DNA from: Actinomadura sp. NBRC 104412
GTDB lineage: Bacteria; Actinomycetota; Actinomycetes; Streptosporangiales; Streptosporangiaceae
Length of the DNA: 64,000 nt
Assembly: GCF_030269515.1 (NCBI RefSeq)
Contig: NZ_BSTM01000011.1
Location: forward strand, 1 to 64,000
Direction of reading: 5' to 3'
Made by a program: the position numbers and the translations under genes. Below the pieces are notes generated by a model that was not told the origin of the DNA, did no database searches, and saw only the letters and a list, made by a program, of their open reading frames with translations. How positions within the stretch are numbered: the stretch's first letter is position 1; every line of letters starts with the position of its first letter. Below, one piece after another: positions 51,849-59,995 of the stretch.

Positions 51849-53098
51849 TGATCACCCTCGGCACGCGGCTCAGGACCCTCGCGTTCCTCGTCATCTCGGT
51901 GACGGTGATCGCGTTCATCGGGTCCCGGTACGCCGACCTCGGCCGGTACATCGGCCTGCGCGGCTACTACGTCGCCAAGCTCGAACTCGCCGAGACCGGC
52001 GGGCTGTTCCCCGGCTCCAACATCACCTACCGGGGCGTCTCCGTCGGCCGGGTCGGCGACCTGCATCTCACCGACGACGGCGTGGTCGCCGACCTGAAGA
52101 TCAACGACTCGGCGCCGCCCATCCCGTCGAACCTGCGCGCGGTCGTCGCCAACCTCTCCGCCGTCGGCGAGCAGTACGTGGACCTGCGTCCCTCGCACAA
52201 CCGCGGCCCGTACCTCCGCGACGGAACGGTGATACCGCGCTCGGTCACCACCACGCCCGCGCCCGTCACCGACCTGCTCAAGTCCGCCAAGGACTTCACC
52301 GGCTCCGTACCGCTGGAGTCGCTGCGGATCGTCGTAGATGAGTTCTACCGGGCGTTCAACGGGCAAGGGCCGTACCTTCAGGCGCTGATGGACGCGCAGA
52401 ACATCTTCATCCGCGCCGCCGACGCCAACATCCGTCCCACCAGCACGCTCATCCACGACGGCGAACTCGCCCTGCGCACGCAGAACCAGGAGGCCGCCGC
52501 GCTCAAGGCGTTCGCCGACGGCTCCAGGCTCCTCGCGCAACAACTGCGCACCTCCGACGCCGACCTGCGCAGGCTCATCGCGGTCTCCCCCCAGGCGAGC
52601 TCGGAGATCGCAGGACTGCTGCGCGACCTCGACCCCAGCTTCGCCGTCGTCATCGCCAACCTCCTCACCGTGTCCGACCTCACCGTCACCCGGGTGAACG
52701 GACTGGAGGAACTGATGGTGCGGCTACCGCAGGTGACGGCCATCGGCTCCACCGTGGTGAACGACGGCAAGATCCGCTTCGGGCTCGTCACCACCTTCTT
52801 CGACCCGCTGCCCTGCACCCAGGGGTACGGCGGCACCACGTACCGAAACGGGCTCAACACCTCCGCCGGGCCGCCGCTCAACACCGGTGCGCGGTGTACC
52901 ATGCCGGCGAGCAGCGGCGTCAACGTCCGTGGCGCGGCCAACGCCCCGCGCGGCGGCGTCCCCGAGCCGGCCCGCCCCGGCTTGGTGGGCCTCACCTCCG
53001 CCCCGGACACCGGCCTCCCCGGTGCGCTCGGCCTCCCCGGCGTGGACGCGCGGCAACCCGACATGGGCGACCTTCTCGGCCTGGGAGCGGACCGATGA
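51848..53098 (+). CDS. mceF: MCE-family protein F
   Basis: The 416-residue protein has an N-terminal helix (about 7-24), an MCE domain ('LELAETGGLFPGSNITYRGV', 'NLSAVGEQYVDLRP') and helical segments to about 310. A disordered Gly/Pro-rich C-terminus with two cysteines follows. It is the last Mce subunit. The ATGA overlap continues into a Mce-associated gene. Confidence 0.93.
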   Translation: MITLGTRLRTLAFLVISVTVIAFIGSRYADLGRYIGLRGYYVAKLELAETGGLFPGSNITYRGVSVGRVGDLHLTDDGVVADLKINDSAPPIPSNLRAVVANLSAVGEQYVDLRPSHNRGPYLRDGTVIPRSVTTTPAPVTDLLKSAKDFTGSVPLESLRIVVDEFYRAFNGQGPYLQALMDAQNIFIRAADANIRPTSTLIHDGELALRTQNQEAAALKAFADGSRLLAQQLRTSDADLRRLIAVSPQASSEIAGLLRDLDPSFAVVIANLLTVSDLTVTRVNGLEELMVRLPQVTAIGSTVVNDGKIRFGLVTTFFDPLPCTQGYGGTTYRNGLNTSAGPPLNTGARCTMPASSGVNVRGAANAPRGGVPEPARPGLVGLTSAPDTGLPGALGLPGVDARQPDMGDLLGLGADR

Positions 53099-53679
53099 CC
53101 GGCAACTCCACGGAAGCCCCCGTCAAGGTGGACGAAGAGCGTTCAGAACAGCCGGAACAGGAGGCCGCCGAGCCGAGCCGCCGGGGCACACGGCTCGCCT
53201 GGGCCCTGGTGCTGGCCGCCGCGGTCTTCCTCGGCTGGTCCTGCTGGACGTACTGGGACCTGCGTCAGGGCGAGACCCAGGACATGGCCCGCGACCGCGA
53301 CCGCGTCGTGATCGCCGCCAAGCAGCAGATCGCGGCGCTCAACACCATGGACGCCAAGCGCATCGACCAGGGACTGCAAAGCTGGCTCGACGCGTCCACC
53401 GGTCCGCTGCACGACGAGCTGAGACGCACCCGTGACGAGAGCCGCCGGACCGTGCAGCGCTCCGGCACCAGCGCCACCGGCACCGTCTCCGACGCCGCCC
53501 TCACCGCCCTGGACCGCCGCGCCGGCACCGCCCGGGTCATCGCCACCGTCCGGATCGAGATCACCCGTCCCGGAGCCGCGGCGACCGTCCAGAGACGGCG
53601 CTACGATGCCGCCTTGACCCGTACCGCCGAGGGCTGGAAGCTCAAGTCGCTGACCTCACTCCCGGCGGGCACCAGGTGA
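53095..53679 (+). CDS. Mce-associated membrane protein 1
   Basis: The 194-residue protein has an acidic cytoplasmic N-terminus, a membrane helix (about 34-52, 'LAWALVLAAAVFLGWSCWTY') and an external domain with a SnoaL/NTF2-like pattern ('VVIAAKQQIAALNTMDAKRI', 'YDAALTRTAEGWKLKSLTSL'). Such Mam/OmamA-like proteins stabilise the Mce complex. It starts by overlapping mceF. Confidence 0.87.
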   Translation: MTGNSTEAPVKVDEERSEQPEQEAAEPSRRGTRLAWALVLAAAVFLGWSCWTYWDLRQGETQDMARDRDRVVIAAKQQIAALNTMDAKRIDQGLQSWLDASTGPLHDELRRTRDESRRTVQRSGTSATGTVSDAALTALDRRAGTARVIATVRIEITRPGAAATVQRRRYDAALTRTAEGWKLKSLTSLPAGTR

Positions 53680-53687
53680 GGAGTTCC

Positions 53688-54185
53688 ATGGCAGCGCACC
53701 GGCGCCCCCTCGTCCTCGCCGTGGTCCTCGCGCTCGCGGGCGCCGCCGTCCTGGCCCTGACCACGCAGCAGCGGGACACCGTCCCGTCCGCCAACCGCGC
53801 CCTCCTGGACGCCGAGGCCACCACCAAGGTCACCGGCGATGTCAGCAACGCGCTGGTGAAGATCTTCTCGTACCGGCACGGCGACGTCGCCACCACCGAA
53901 CGGACCGCGGCCCAACTGCTGGAAGGCCGCGCCGCCCAGCAGTACCGCGGCCTGTTCCCCCAGGTCAAACAGCAGGCCCCGAATCAGAAGCTGGACCTGT
54001 CCACCCGCGTCGTCCGGATCGGCGTCACCCGCCTGACCGGCGACAGCGCGACCCTCCTGGCCTTCCTGGACCAGCAGAGCACCCGCAACGGCCGGCCCGC
54101 GGGCGGCACCGCCGCCGCCCAGCTTGTCGTGACCGCCCACCTCCGCGACGGCCAATGGCGCATCGCCGAGATCCGGTCGAGCTGA
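53688..54185 (+). CDS. Mce-associated membrane protein 2
   Basis: The 165-residue protein has a short N-terminus, one helix (about 8-25) and an NTF2-like external domain ('NALVKIFSYRHGDVATTERT', ending 'LRDGQWRIAEIRS'). GAGGAG five bases before ATG 53688 decides the start; GTG 53676 would overlap the upstream stop. Similar in layout to the fourth protein at 54942. Confidence 0.85.
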   Translation: MAAHRRPLVLAVVLALAGAAVLALTTQQRDTVPSANRALLDAEATTKVTGDVSNALVKIFSYRHGDVATTERTAAQLLEGRAAQQYRGLFPQVKQQAPNQKLDLSTRVVRIGVTRLTGDSATLLAFLDQQSTRNGRPAGGTAAAQLVVTAHLRDGQWRIAEIRSS

Positions 54186-54195
54186 GAGGCGCCCA

Positions 54196-54927
54196 ATGGA
54201 ACCCACCACCGTGAACGCTCCCGAAGCCCCGGCCGACGAGCCGCATGAACCCGAAGACTCCGAGACCCCCGAGGCGCCGAGCGAAACCCCGGACGAAACC
54301 TTGGGCGAATCCGAGGACGAAGCCCCGGACGAGACCGAGGACAGTGAGAAGTCCGAGACCGCCGACACGGAGGAGGAGGCGGAACCGGAAGAACCTGAGG
54401 CGGCGGAGCCGGAGGAGCAACCCACGAGCAGACGGACCGCCGCGCTCGTCCTGGCGGTGCTGGCGCTGCTGAGCGCCGCGTGGTTCGGCTGGTCGTGGTA
54501 CGGGGCGGCGCACGACGAGTCACTCCGCTTCTCCGAGACCCGCGACGAGGTCCTCCGCGCCGGGGAGCAGGCCGTCCTGAACCTCAACACCCTCGACTAC
54601 CGGGACCTGAACACGGGGCTCAAGCTGTGGCAGGACTCGTCCACCAGCGAGCTGTACCAGCAGATCGTGCAGGGCCGGGCGGCGTTCGAGCGGGAGGTCA
54701 AGAAGGCCAAGACCATCACGTCCGCCAAGGTGCTGGACGCGGCCGTGACCGAACTGGACCAGCACGCGGGCAAGGCGAGCGTGATCGTGGGCGTCCAGAT
54801 CACCGTCACCCCGCCCAAGGGGGAGCCGGTCGTCAAGAAGACGCGGCTGATGGGAGAGCTCACCCGTACCGCGACGGGCTGGAAGCTGAGCGCGCTGGCA
54901 CAGGCACCGGCAGGGGCGACCGGGTGA
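54196..54927 (+). CDS. Mce-associated membrane protein 3 with acidic N-terminal tail
   Basis: The 243-residue protein begins with about 75 residues that are almost all Glu, Asp, Pro, Ser and Thr, followed by a helix (about 82-98) and an external domain related to Mce-associated protein 1 ('QAVLNLNTLDYRDLNTGLKL', 'LTRTATGWKLSALAQ'). The acidic tail should be cytoplasmic and disordered. It lies ten bases after gene 2. Confidence 0.85.
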   Translation: MEPTTVNAPEAPADEPHEPEDSETPEAPSETPDETLGESEDEAPDETEDSEKSETADTEEEAEPEEPEAAEPEEQPTSRRTAALVLAVLALLSAAWFGWSWYGAAHDESLRFSETRDEVLRAGEQAVLNLNTLDYRDLNTGLKLWQDSSTSELYQQIVQGRAAFEREVKKAKTITSAKVLDAAVTELDQHAGKASVIVGVQITVTPPKGEPVVKKTRLMGELTRTATGWKLSALAQAPAGATG

Positions 54928-54941
54928 AAGGCGGGACGACG

Positions 54942-55475
54942 ATGACCAAGCTCGGCACGGTGTGGCGGCACCCACGGCTCCCCGCCGCCCTGGCCGTCCT
55001 CACCATCATCCTCGGCTGCGTGGCCGCCTGGTCGGCCCGCCAGGCGCACACGCTGAACGACTCCGCGAGCGCACGCAACACCGCCCTGACCGACACCGCC
55101 CGCACCAGTGAGCTCAAAGGCCAGGTCACCGACATCATCAACACGGTCTTCTCGTACAACTACACCGATGTCGGCAAGACCGAGCGGGCCGCGCAGACGC
55201 TCCTGACCGGCAAGGCCGTCAAGCAGTACAACGAGATGATCGCCCTGGTGCGCAAGCAGGCGCCGGAGCAGCGCCTCATCCTCACCACCACGGTCACCGA
55301 CAGCGGCGTGCGCATGCTGACCGGCGACAGGGCCCGCCTGCTGATCTTCGCGGACCAGCGCAGCACCCGCACGGACAAGAACCAGACCGCCTACTCGGCC
55401 ACGATGTTCTCCGTGGGCGCCGTCCACCGCAACGGCCGCTGGCAAATCGAAAATATCGATACATTTCAGAGGTAA
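54942..55475 (+). CDS. Mce-associated membrane protein 4
   Basis: The 177-residue protein has one helix (about 14-31) and an NTF2-like external domain like that of protein 2 ('DIINTVFSYNYTDVGKTERA', ending 'RNGRWQIENIDTF'). The order 1-2-3-4 looks like two copies of a gene pair. It is the last gene of the mce operon; 72 bases without a clear hairpin precede the next gene. Confidence 0.85.
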   Translation: MTKLGTVWRHPRLPAALAVLTIILGCVAAWSARQAHTLNDSASARNTALTDTARTSELKGQVTDIINTVFSYNYTDVGKTERAAQTLLTGKAVKQYNEMIALVRKQAPEQRLILTTTVTDSGVRMLTGDRARLLIFADQRSTRTDKNQTAYSATMFSVGAVHRNGRWQIENIDTFQR

Positions 55476-55547
55476 CCCTCGGCCCCGTTTATCCACAGGC
55501 TCCCACCCCCCTTTCGACCGGACGCCCGGCCCGCCACAGTCGAACAC

Positions 55548-57344
55548 ATGAACGAACTGCCGCCTGGCCGGACCCCCATGGTCATCCGCAACATCGCCGA
55601 CGCCATCGCCGCCATTCCCTACCTCTTCGGCTTCCACCCGGTCGAGAGCCTCGTCGTGATCGGCTACGACGGCCCGCACAACACCTGCGCCATCCGCATC
55701 GACCTCCCATCCGAAGACCCGCACGAGCCCGCGGAACGGGTGGCCGCCATGCTGGCCGACAACCACTTCCGCCAATCCCTGATAGTCGGCTACGGCCCCA
55801 AAGATCGAGTGGACAGGGCCGCCGCCACCACAGGCGCCCGCCTCCTTCACCACGGCATGGCGGTGACGGACGCGGCCCGGGTGACCGACGGCCACTGGTG
55901 GTCCCTCACCGCCCCGGACGCCGACGGCCGCCCCTGCGACATCTCCACCAGTGTCGTAGCCGCCCAGGCCACCTACTCAGGCCACGTGGCCCTGGCCGAC
56001 CGCTCCGAACTCCGCCGAACGGTAGCCCCCCAAACCGGCCCACCCCACACCACAATGCAACAAGCCACCCAAAAAATAGAGGACCACCTGAAAACCTGGA
56101 AAGAAACCCTCCCCACCTCCCAATACCGCCACCACCTCATCCACAAAGGCCTAACCCTCCTCGCCACCCTGCTGAACTACCCCCCACAAACCCACACCAC
56201 CGAACCCACCCAAGAACACCCCACCAACACAACAACCGCGAGTCCTCCGTCGGCCCGCGCCATTGACGCGGCGGCTCAGGTAGTACCTGTCGACCGGCAT
56301 CCTGTCGATGCCGCGGGGGCCGCCCTGGAGGGCGCCGCCGAGCCCAACGATTCCGCTGAGGCGCATTCTCAGGAGATCGCGAAGTCAGGTGGGAAGCGCC
56401 CGGCCACGGCAACGACCGCGGGTCCTGCGGGCGCTCCGTCGGTCCGCGCCGGTGACGCGGCGGCTCAGGTAGTACCTGTCGACCGGCATCCTGTCGATGC
56501 CGCGGGGGCCGCCCTGGAGGGCGCCGCCGAGCCCAACGAATCGGCTGAGGCGCATTCTCAGGAGATCGCGAAGTCAGGTGGGAAGCGCCCGGCCACGGCA
56601 ACGACCGCGAGTCCTCCAGACGCCTCACCGCAGCGCGCCGCCGGAGCCGTTGGACGCGCGTCCGAGACTTCGGAACGTCCAGCCGGGGCGCCGGTGCCTG
56701 GCGCGGATCTCACCGCCGAAGCGGAGCCCACGGCACCCCGCGTCCCAAGGGATGCGGGCTCGGCCGTGACCGCGGGGTTCGCCAATCCCGCCAAGGCCGT
56801 GAAGCGCGCCGGTGAATGTGCGGCCTGGGGCGAGGAGCGTCCAGCCCAGGTCGCGGGGGAGCGCGCTCCCGAAGCCCCGGGACTGACGGACGCTGCGCCG
56901 CTCAGCGGGGAACGTCGGAAGGCGAGCTCGGGATACGACCAGGCACGCCAACCCGGAAGCGCGGGTGCCGGACGGAGAAGGACGCCACGGGACGAGGAGG
57001 TCGCCTGGCTCGGGTTCGCGTTGCGCGAGCTGCGGGTCCGGGACGAGGCGTGGGTGCGCATCAACGAGGACGACCCCACGGAGGACATCCGCTTCTGGCG
57101 CGACATCCTGCGCCGGGTCGACGAGCGCTTCACCGACGCCCCCGCCTGCCTGCTGGCGTACGCCGCGTACGTGGGAGGCGATGGGAGCCTGGCCAACGTG
57201 GCTCTCGATCGAGCGTCGCCCGACTACTCGATGGCCGCGCTTCTCCGCAGCGTCATCGACGCCGGGGTCCCGCCGTCCGAAGTACGCCTCCGCATGTCGC
57301 CCGAAGAACTCGCCGACATCTACGCCGAAGAGGAGCGGGAATGA
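55548..57344 (+). CDS. DUF4192 protein interrupted by a repetitive low-complexity insertion
   Basis: The N-terminal 215 residues ('MVIRNIADAIAAIPYLFGFHPVESLVVIG') and the C-terminal 115 residues ('EEVAWLGFALRELRVRDEAW' to 'RLRMSPEELADIY') are the two halves of DUF4192, a domain that is normally continuous. About 260 Ala/Pro/Glu-rich residues lie between them and include two 63-residue direct repeats. The total is 598 residues. The stretch encoding residues about 160-225 is strongly A/C-rich on the plus strand. No function is known for DUF4192. The gene stands alone after the mce operon. Confidence 0.88.
   Translation: MNELPPGRTPMVIRNIADAIAAIPYLFGFHPVESLVVIGYDGPHNTCAIRIDLPSEDPHEPAERVAAMLADNHFRQSLIVGYGPKDRVDRAAATTGARLLHHGMAVTDAARVTDGHWWSLTAPDADGRPCDISTSVVAAQATYSGHVALADRSELRRTVAPQTGPPHTTMQQATQKIEDHLKTWKETLPTSQYRHHLIHKGLTLLATLLNYPPQTHTTEPTQEHPTNTTTASPPSARAIDAAAQVVPVDRHPVDAAGAALEGAAEPNDSAEAHSQEIAKSGGKRPATATTAGPAGAPSVRAGDAAAQVVPVDRHPVDAAGAALEGAAEPNESAEAHSQEIAKSGGKRPATATTASPPDASPQRAAGAVGRASETSERPAGAPVPGADLTAEAEPTAPRVPRDAGSAVTAGFANPAKAVKRAGECAAWGEERPAQVAGERAPEAPGLTDAAPLSGERRKASSGYDQARQPGSAGAGRRRTPRDEEVAWLGFALRELRVRDEAWVRINEDDPTEDIRFWRDILRRVDERFTDAPACLLAYAAYVGGDGSLANVALDRASPDYSMAALLRSVIDAGVPPSEVRLRMSPEELADIYAEEERE
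56265..56642 (+). repeat. Two direct 189-bp repeats inside the DUF4192 gene
   Basis: Units 56265-56453 and 56454-56642 are nearly identical over about the first 155 bases ('gacgcggcggctcaggtagt' begins each), with a few changes near 'aacgattccgc'/'aacgaatcggc'. Because 189 is divisible by three, copy number can change without breaking the frame. Confidence 0.9.
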
Positions 57345-57447
57345 CGCCCAGACGACAGGCCCCCCGGCCCCCGTAAACCCGCCCGGCGGGCTACGCCGTG
57401 GCCGCCGGTCTCCTATCTAGGAGCGCTTTCGTCTTGGACGCCCCTTC

Positions 57448-57540
57448 ATATGGTTAGCCGGCGCTGGCAGATGAGGGTGGCGGCGATGCCGACGAAGACC
57501 AGGAAGCGCTCGGATTCGCGCTCGCAGCACCGATGCAGAC
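57448..57540 (-). pseudogene. C-terminal remnant of an IS-type (IS5-like) transposase
   Basis: The minus strand reads 'RCCERESERFLVFVGIAATL' and then 'ICQRRL' before a stop, the usual last residues of IS5-family transposases. Further upstream the frame has stops. No inverted repeat was found at the ends. The family name is from pattern recall. Confidence 0.55.
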
Positions 57541-57650
57541 GGCGGCCAAGTTCAGCCCGTGGTCAGCCCGTGGGAGGCCGCAACGGTGGTCGCGGTTGGC
57601 GCCTCACGGTTCCCGTAGTGGCCCCCCGTAGCGGGCTGGGTGCCACGTTG

Positions 57651-57810
57651 CGGGGGCAGGGGAGGTTGTGGGGACAGGGGAGATTCAAGAGACAGGGGAA
57701 AGTGGGAGACGGGGGAGGTTGGGGCGGGAGAGTCGGGGCGTCGCCTGTTGGACGGGGCCTCGGGCTGTTGGGGGGTGGTTGTTGTGCGGGGGTGGGGTGC
57801 CGGGGCTTAG
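57651..57810 (+). other. G-rich tract with G-quadruplex potential
   Basis: The plus strand has more than ten runs of three to six G in 160 bases ('gggggcagggg', 'gtggggacagggg', 'gacgggggaggttggggcgg'). The only gene reaching into it is the end of the minus-strand gene at 57807. The remainder of the 57345-57806 gap has the transposase remnant and no other gene I can support. Confidence 0.6.
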
Positions 57811-58178
57811 GAGCGGACGGCTTCGCCGGGGGAGCCGGGGTCTATTCGGCGGTCGCGGTTGCGTTCGTTCCAGGCCCTCATGCGGGGTGGGTAGCCGACG
57901 AGTTGTACGTCGTAGACGGGCAGGCCGAGATTGCGTGCCACCTTGGCGATGACCTGGGGCGACCCGACACGGCGCCGGGTCCACTCGCCGTCGTGGGCGA
58001 CGGCCACGGCGGTGGTGTCGGTGGCGAAGGTCTCGGGCTCGACGAAGAACTCCACGCCCTGGCGGCTGCGCGCGAACGCGATGAGCGCCTCGATGTCGGC
58101 GTCGGTGGCCTCGCGGTCGAGCCTGGTCACCGAGGAGCCGCGCTTCTTGCGAAGGCCGAACCGGTCCCGGAACCTCAT
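57807..58178 (-). CDS. Conserved actinobacterial protein of unknown function
   Basis: The 123-residue protein begins 'MRFRDRFGLRKKRGSS' and has the conserved blocks 'DADIEALIAFARSRQGVEFF', 'EPETFATDTTAVAVAHDGEW' and 'LGLPVYDVQLVGYPPRMRAW'. I recall this pattern from Streptomyces and related genomes, where it is annotated as hypothetical or, without evidence, as an oxidoreductase. It is small and likely cytosolic. ATG 58178 is the first start; the gene is divergent from the deacetylase at 58361. Confidence 0.82.
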   Translation of the reverse strand: MRFRDRFGLRKKRGSSVTRLDREATDADIEALIAFARSRQGVEFFVEPETFATDTTAVAVAHDGEWTRRRVGSPQVIAKVARNLGLPVYDVQLVGYPPRMRAWNERNRDRRIDPGSPGEAVRS

Positions 58179-58360
58179 GGTGCGTCCCGTCGTCTGATGC
58201 CGCCCCGGAACCCCTCCGGAGTCACTGTGCGAACACGACGATAACGAATGTCGGGCGAAAAGGGTTTCCCCGGCGACACGGGCGTGACGTGGCCACGGTG
58301 CTGTGGTGCCCCCTGCCTAGACTGGCTAGATCAACTATGGGCGTGGTCGGGGGAGCGTTC

Positions 58361-59179
58361 ATGGCAGGGCGGTGGGCTGGTTTGACACTGCGCTCATCGG
58401 CGGTGGCCATGGGCATGTCCATTTGTGGCTGCCTTGCCGCGTCCATGCCGACTGCGACGCAGAGCGCGCCCTCCGGTAATACCGAACGTGGGCGTCGTGC
58501 GGGCGTCCGGGTTGTCAGCGTTGAATCCGCCCAAGTACCGGCGAGGCCGCTTGATCCTGTTGATTTGGCGGTCGACTGCCGGACGAGGAAGTGTGTCGCG
58601 CTCACCTTCGACGACGGCCCGGCCCCTGTGACGGGTCGGCTGCTGGACACGCTGGCCGCCCATCGAGTGAGGGCCACGTTCTTCCTGGTCGGCGAGAATG
58701 TCGAGCGGTACCCCGAGATCGTCGCCCGGGAGGCGAGGGAAGGCCATGAACTGGCCAACCACTCGTACTCCCATCCGAATCTGCGCCGGCCGTCCGAACG
58801 GGCGGTCCGTCGCCAACTGCGGCGTACCCAGGAGGTGATCCGGCGCGTCACGGGGGTGACGCCCACGCTGATGAGGCCGCCGTACGGGGCGACCGACAAG
58901 GGGGTCGCCGCCATCACCAGGGAGCTGGGGCTGGCGCAGGTGCTGTGGTCGGTGGACCCGCTGGACTGGCGGGTCCGTGACAAGCGGAACGTCGCACGCG
59001 TGGTGTCGCATGAGGCCCGCAAGGGAGCCATCGTGCTGATGCACGACATCCATCCGAGCACCGTCGCCGCCGTTCCCCGCATCATCGAACGGCTGTCGCG
59101 CAAGGGGTACTTCTTCGTCACGGTGTCCGAGCTGTTCGGCGGGCCGCTCGTACCGGGGAAGATCTACACCGATCGCTGA
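58361..59179 (+). CDS. Polysaccharide deacetylase (NodB-type, exported)
   Basis: The 272-residue protein has an N-terminal hydrophobic segment (about 5-35) that acts as signal or anchor, then a NodB domain from about residue 80. 'VALTFDDGPAPVT' carries the catalytic Asp and metal Asp, 'ELANHSYSHPNL' the two metal histidines, and 'LMRPPYGATDKG' and 'LMHDIHPSTVAA' are the later motifs. It probably removes acetyl groups from peptidoglycan or another wall glycan. GGGGGA six bases upstream supports ATG 58361 over 58337 and 58289. Confidence 0.92.
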   Translation: MAGRWAGLTLRSSAVAMGMSICGCLAASMPTATQSAPSGNTERGRRAGVRVVSVESAQVPARPLDPVDLAVDCRTRKCVALTFDDGPAPVTGRLLDTLAAHRVRATFFLVGENVERYPEIVAREAREGHELANHSYSHPNLRRPSERAVRRQLRRTQEVIRRVTGVTPTLMRPPYGATDKGVAAITRELGLAQVLWSVDPLDWRVRDKRNVARVVSHEARKGAIVLMHDIHPSTVAAVPRIIERLSRKGYFFVTVSELFGGPLVPGKIYTDR

Positions 59180-59313
59180 GGCCCGGTGCCTTGCCGCGCG
59201 CCCGCTCCCGGCGTCCCTGAAGGCGGATCGTCCCGGTGATGGGGGGCATCTCAGGGGCGGTTGGGGGGTTTCCCTGATGGTGACGAGGGTGGGCGGGCGT
59301 TCACCATGGAGCC

Positions 59314-59829
59314 ATGAACGGTGGATACACGGCACCTGAGCTGCGCGTTTCCGATGCCGAACGGGACCAGGTCGTGGAACGGCTCCAGGAGGCGTACGCC
59401 GAGGGACGCCTGGAGCACGACGAGTTCGACATGCGGATGCATCTGGCGATGACGTCCAAGACCCGCGGCGATCTGGCCGCGGTCACGCGGGACCTGGCTC
59501 CGGTGAGGAGCGTGGCCCGCCCGCCGTCCGGGTCCGTCACCGGCGAGGACCGGATGCTGGCGGCACTGGCGCACGGCGCGGGCATCGCGACGCTGTTCGT
59601 GGGCCCGCTGGTCCTGATGCTGACGAGCGGGAAGCGTTCGGCGTACGTCAGGCGGCACGCGGTGGAGGCGGTGAACTTCCAGCTGACGCTGCTGCTCGTG
59701 ACGATCGTGACGTTCGGGATCGGCGCCATCGTGTACGCGGTGAGCTGGGCCGTCGCGGCCGTCGCCGCCGTGGTCGGCCTGACGGGTGCGCCCTTCCGCT
59801 ACCCGTGGATCCTCCGCCTGGTCAAGTAG
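59314..59829 (+). CDS. DUF1707/DUF4870-type membrane protein
   Basis: The 171-residue protein has an N-terminal DUF1707 (SHOCT-like) motif 'LRVSDAERDQVVERLQEAYA' followed by 'GRLEHDEFDMRM', and a C-terminal DUF4870 part with three helices (about residues 85-160, 'AALAHGAGIATLFVGPLVLM', 'VRRHAVEAVNFQLTLLLVTI'). The 'HAVEAVNFQ' motif is the DUF4870 hallmark. Function is unknown; it may sense or organise the membrane. Confidence 0.9.
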   Translation: MNGGYTAPELRVSDAERDQVVERLQEAYAEGRLEHDEFDMRMHLAMTSKTRGDLAAVTRDLAPVRSVARPPSGSVTGEDRMLAALAHGAGIATLFVGPLVLMLTSGKRSAYVRRHAVEAVNFQLTLLLVTIVTFGIGAIVYAVSWAVAAVAAVVGLTGAPFRYPWILRLVK

Positions 59830-59995
59830 CCCGCCCAGTCCCGCCCCGCGCGCCCTTCTGGTGGGAGAGTGGGAACGGCGCGGGTCGGGTCGCTGGGGTT
59901 TATTCCCTCTGTGTCCTGTGACGACCCTCTCGCCGCAATCATGTGGAAGATACATGTGGTCGGTCGCTTTACTGGTCACGGCACTGGAGGGGTGG

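Noticed and set aside
56265..56642. Possible CRISPR-like array in the repeats of the DUF4192 gene
   Set aside because: There are only two 189-base direct repeats without spacers, and they are translated in frame.
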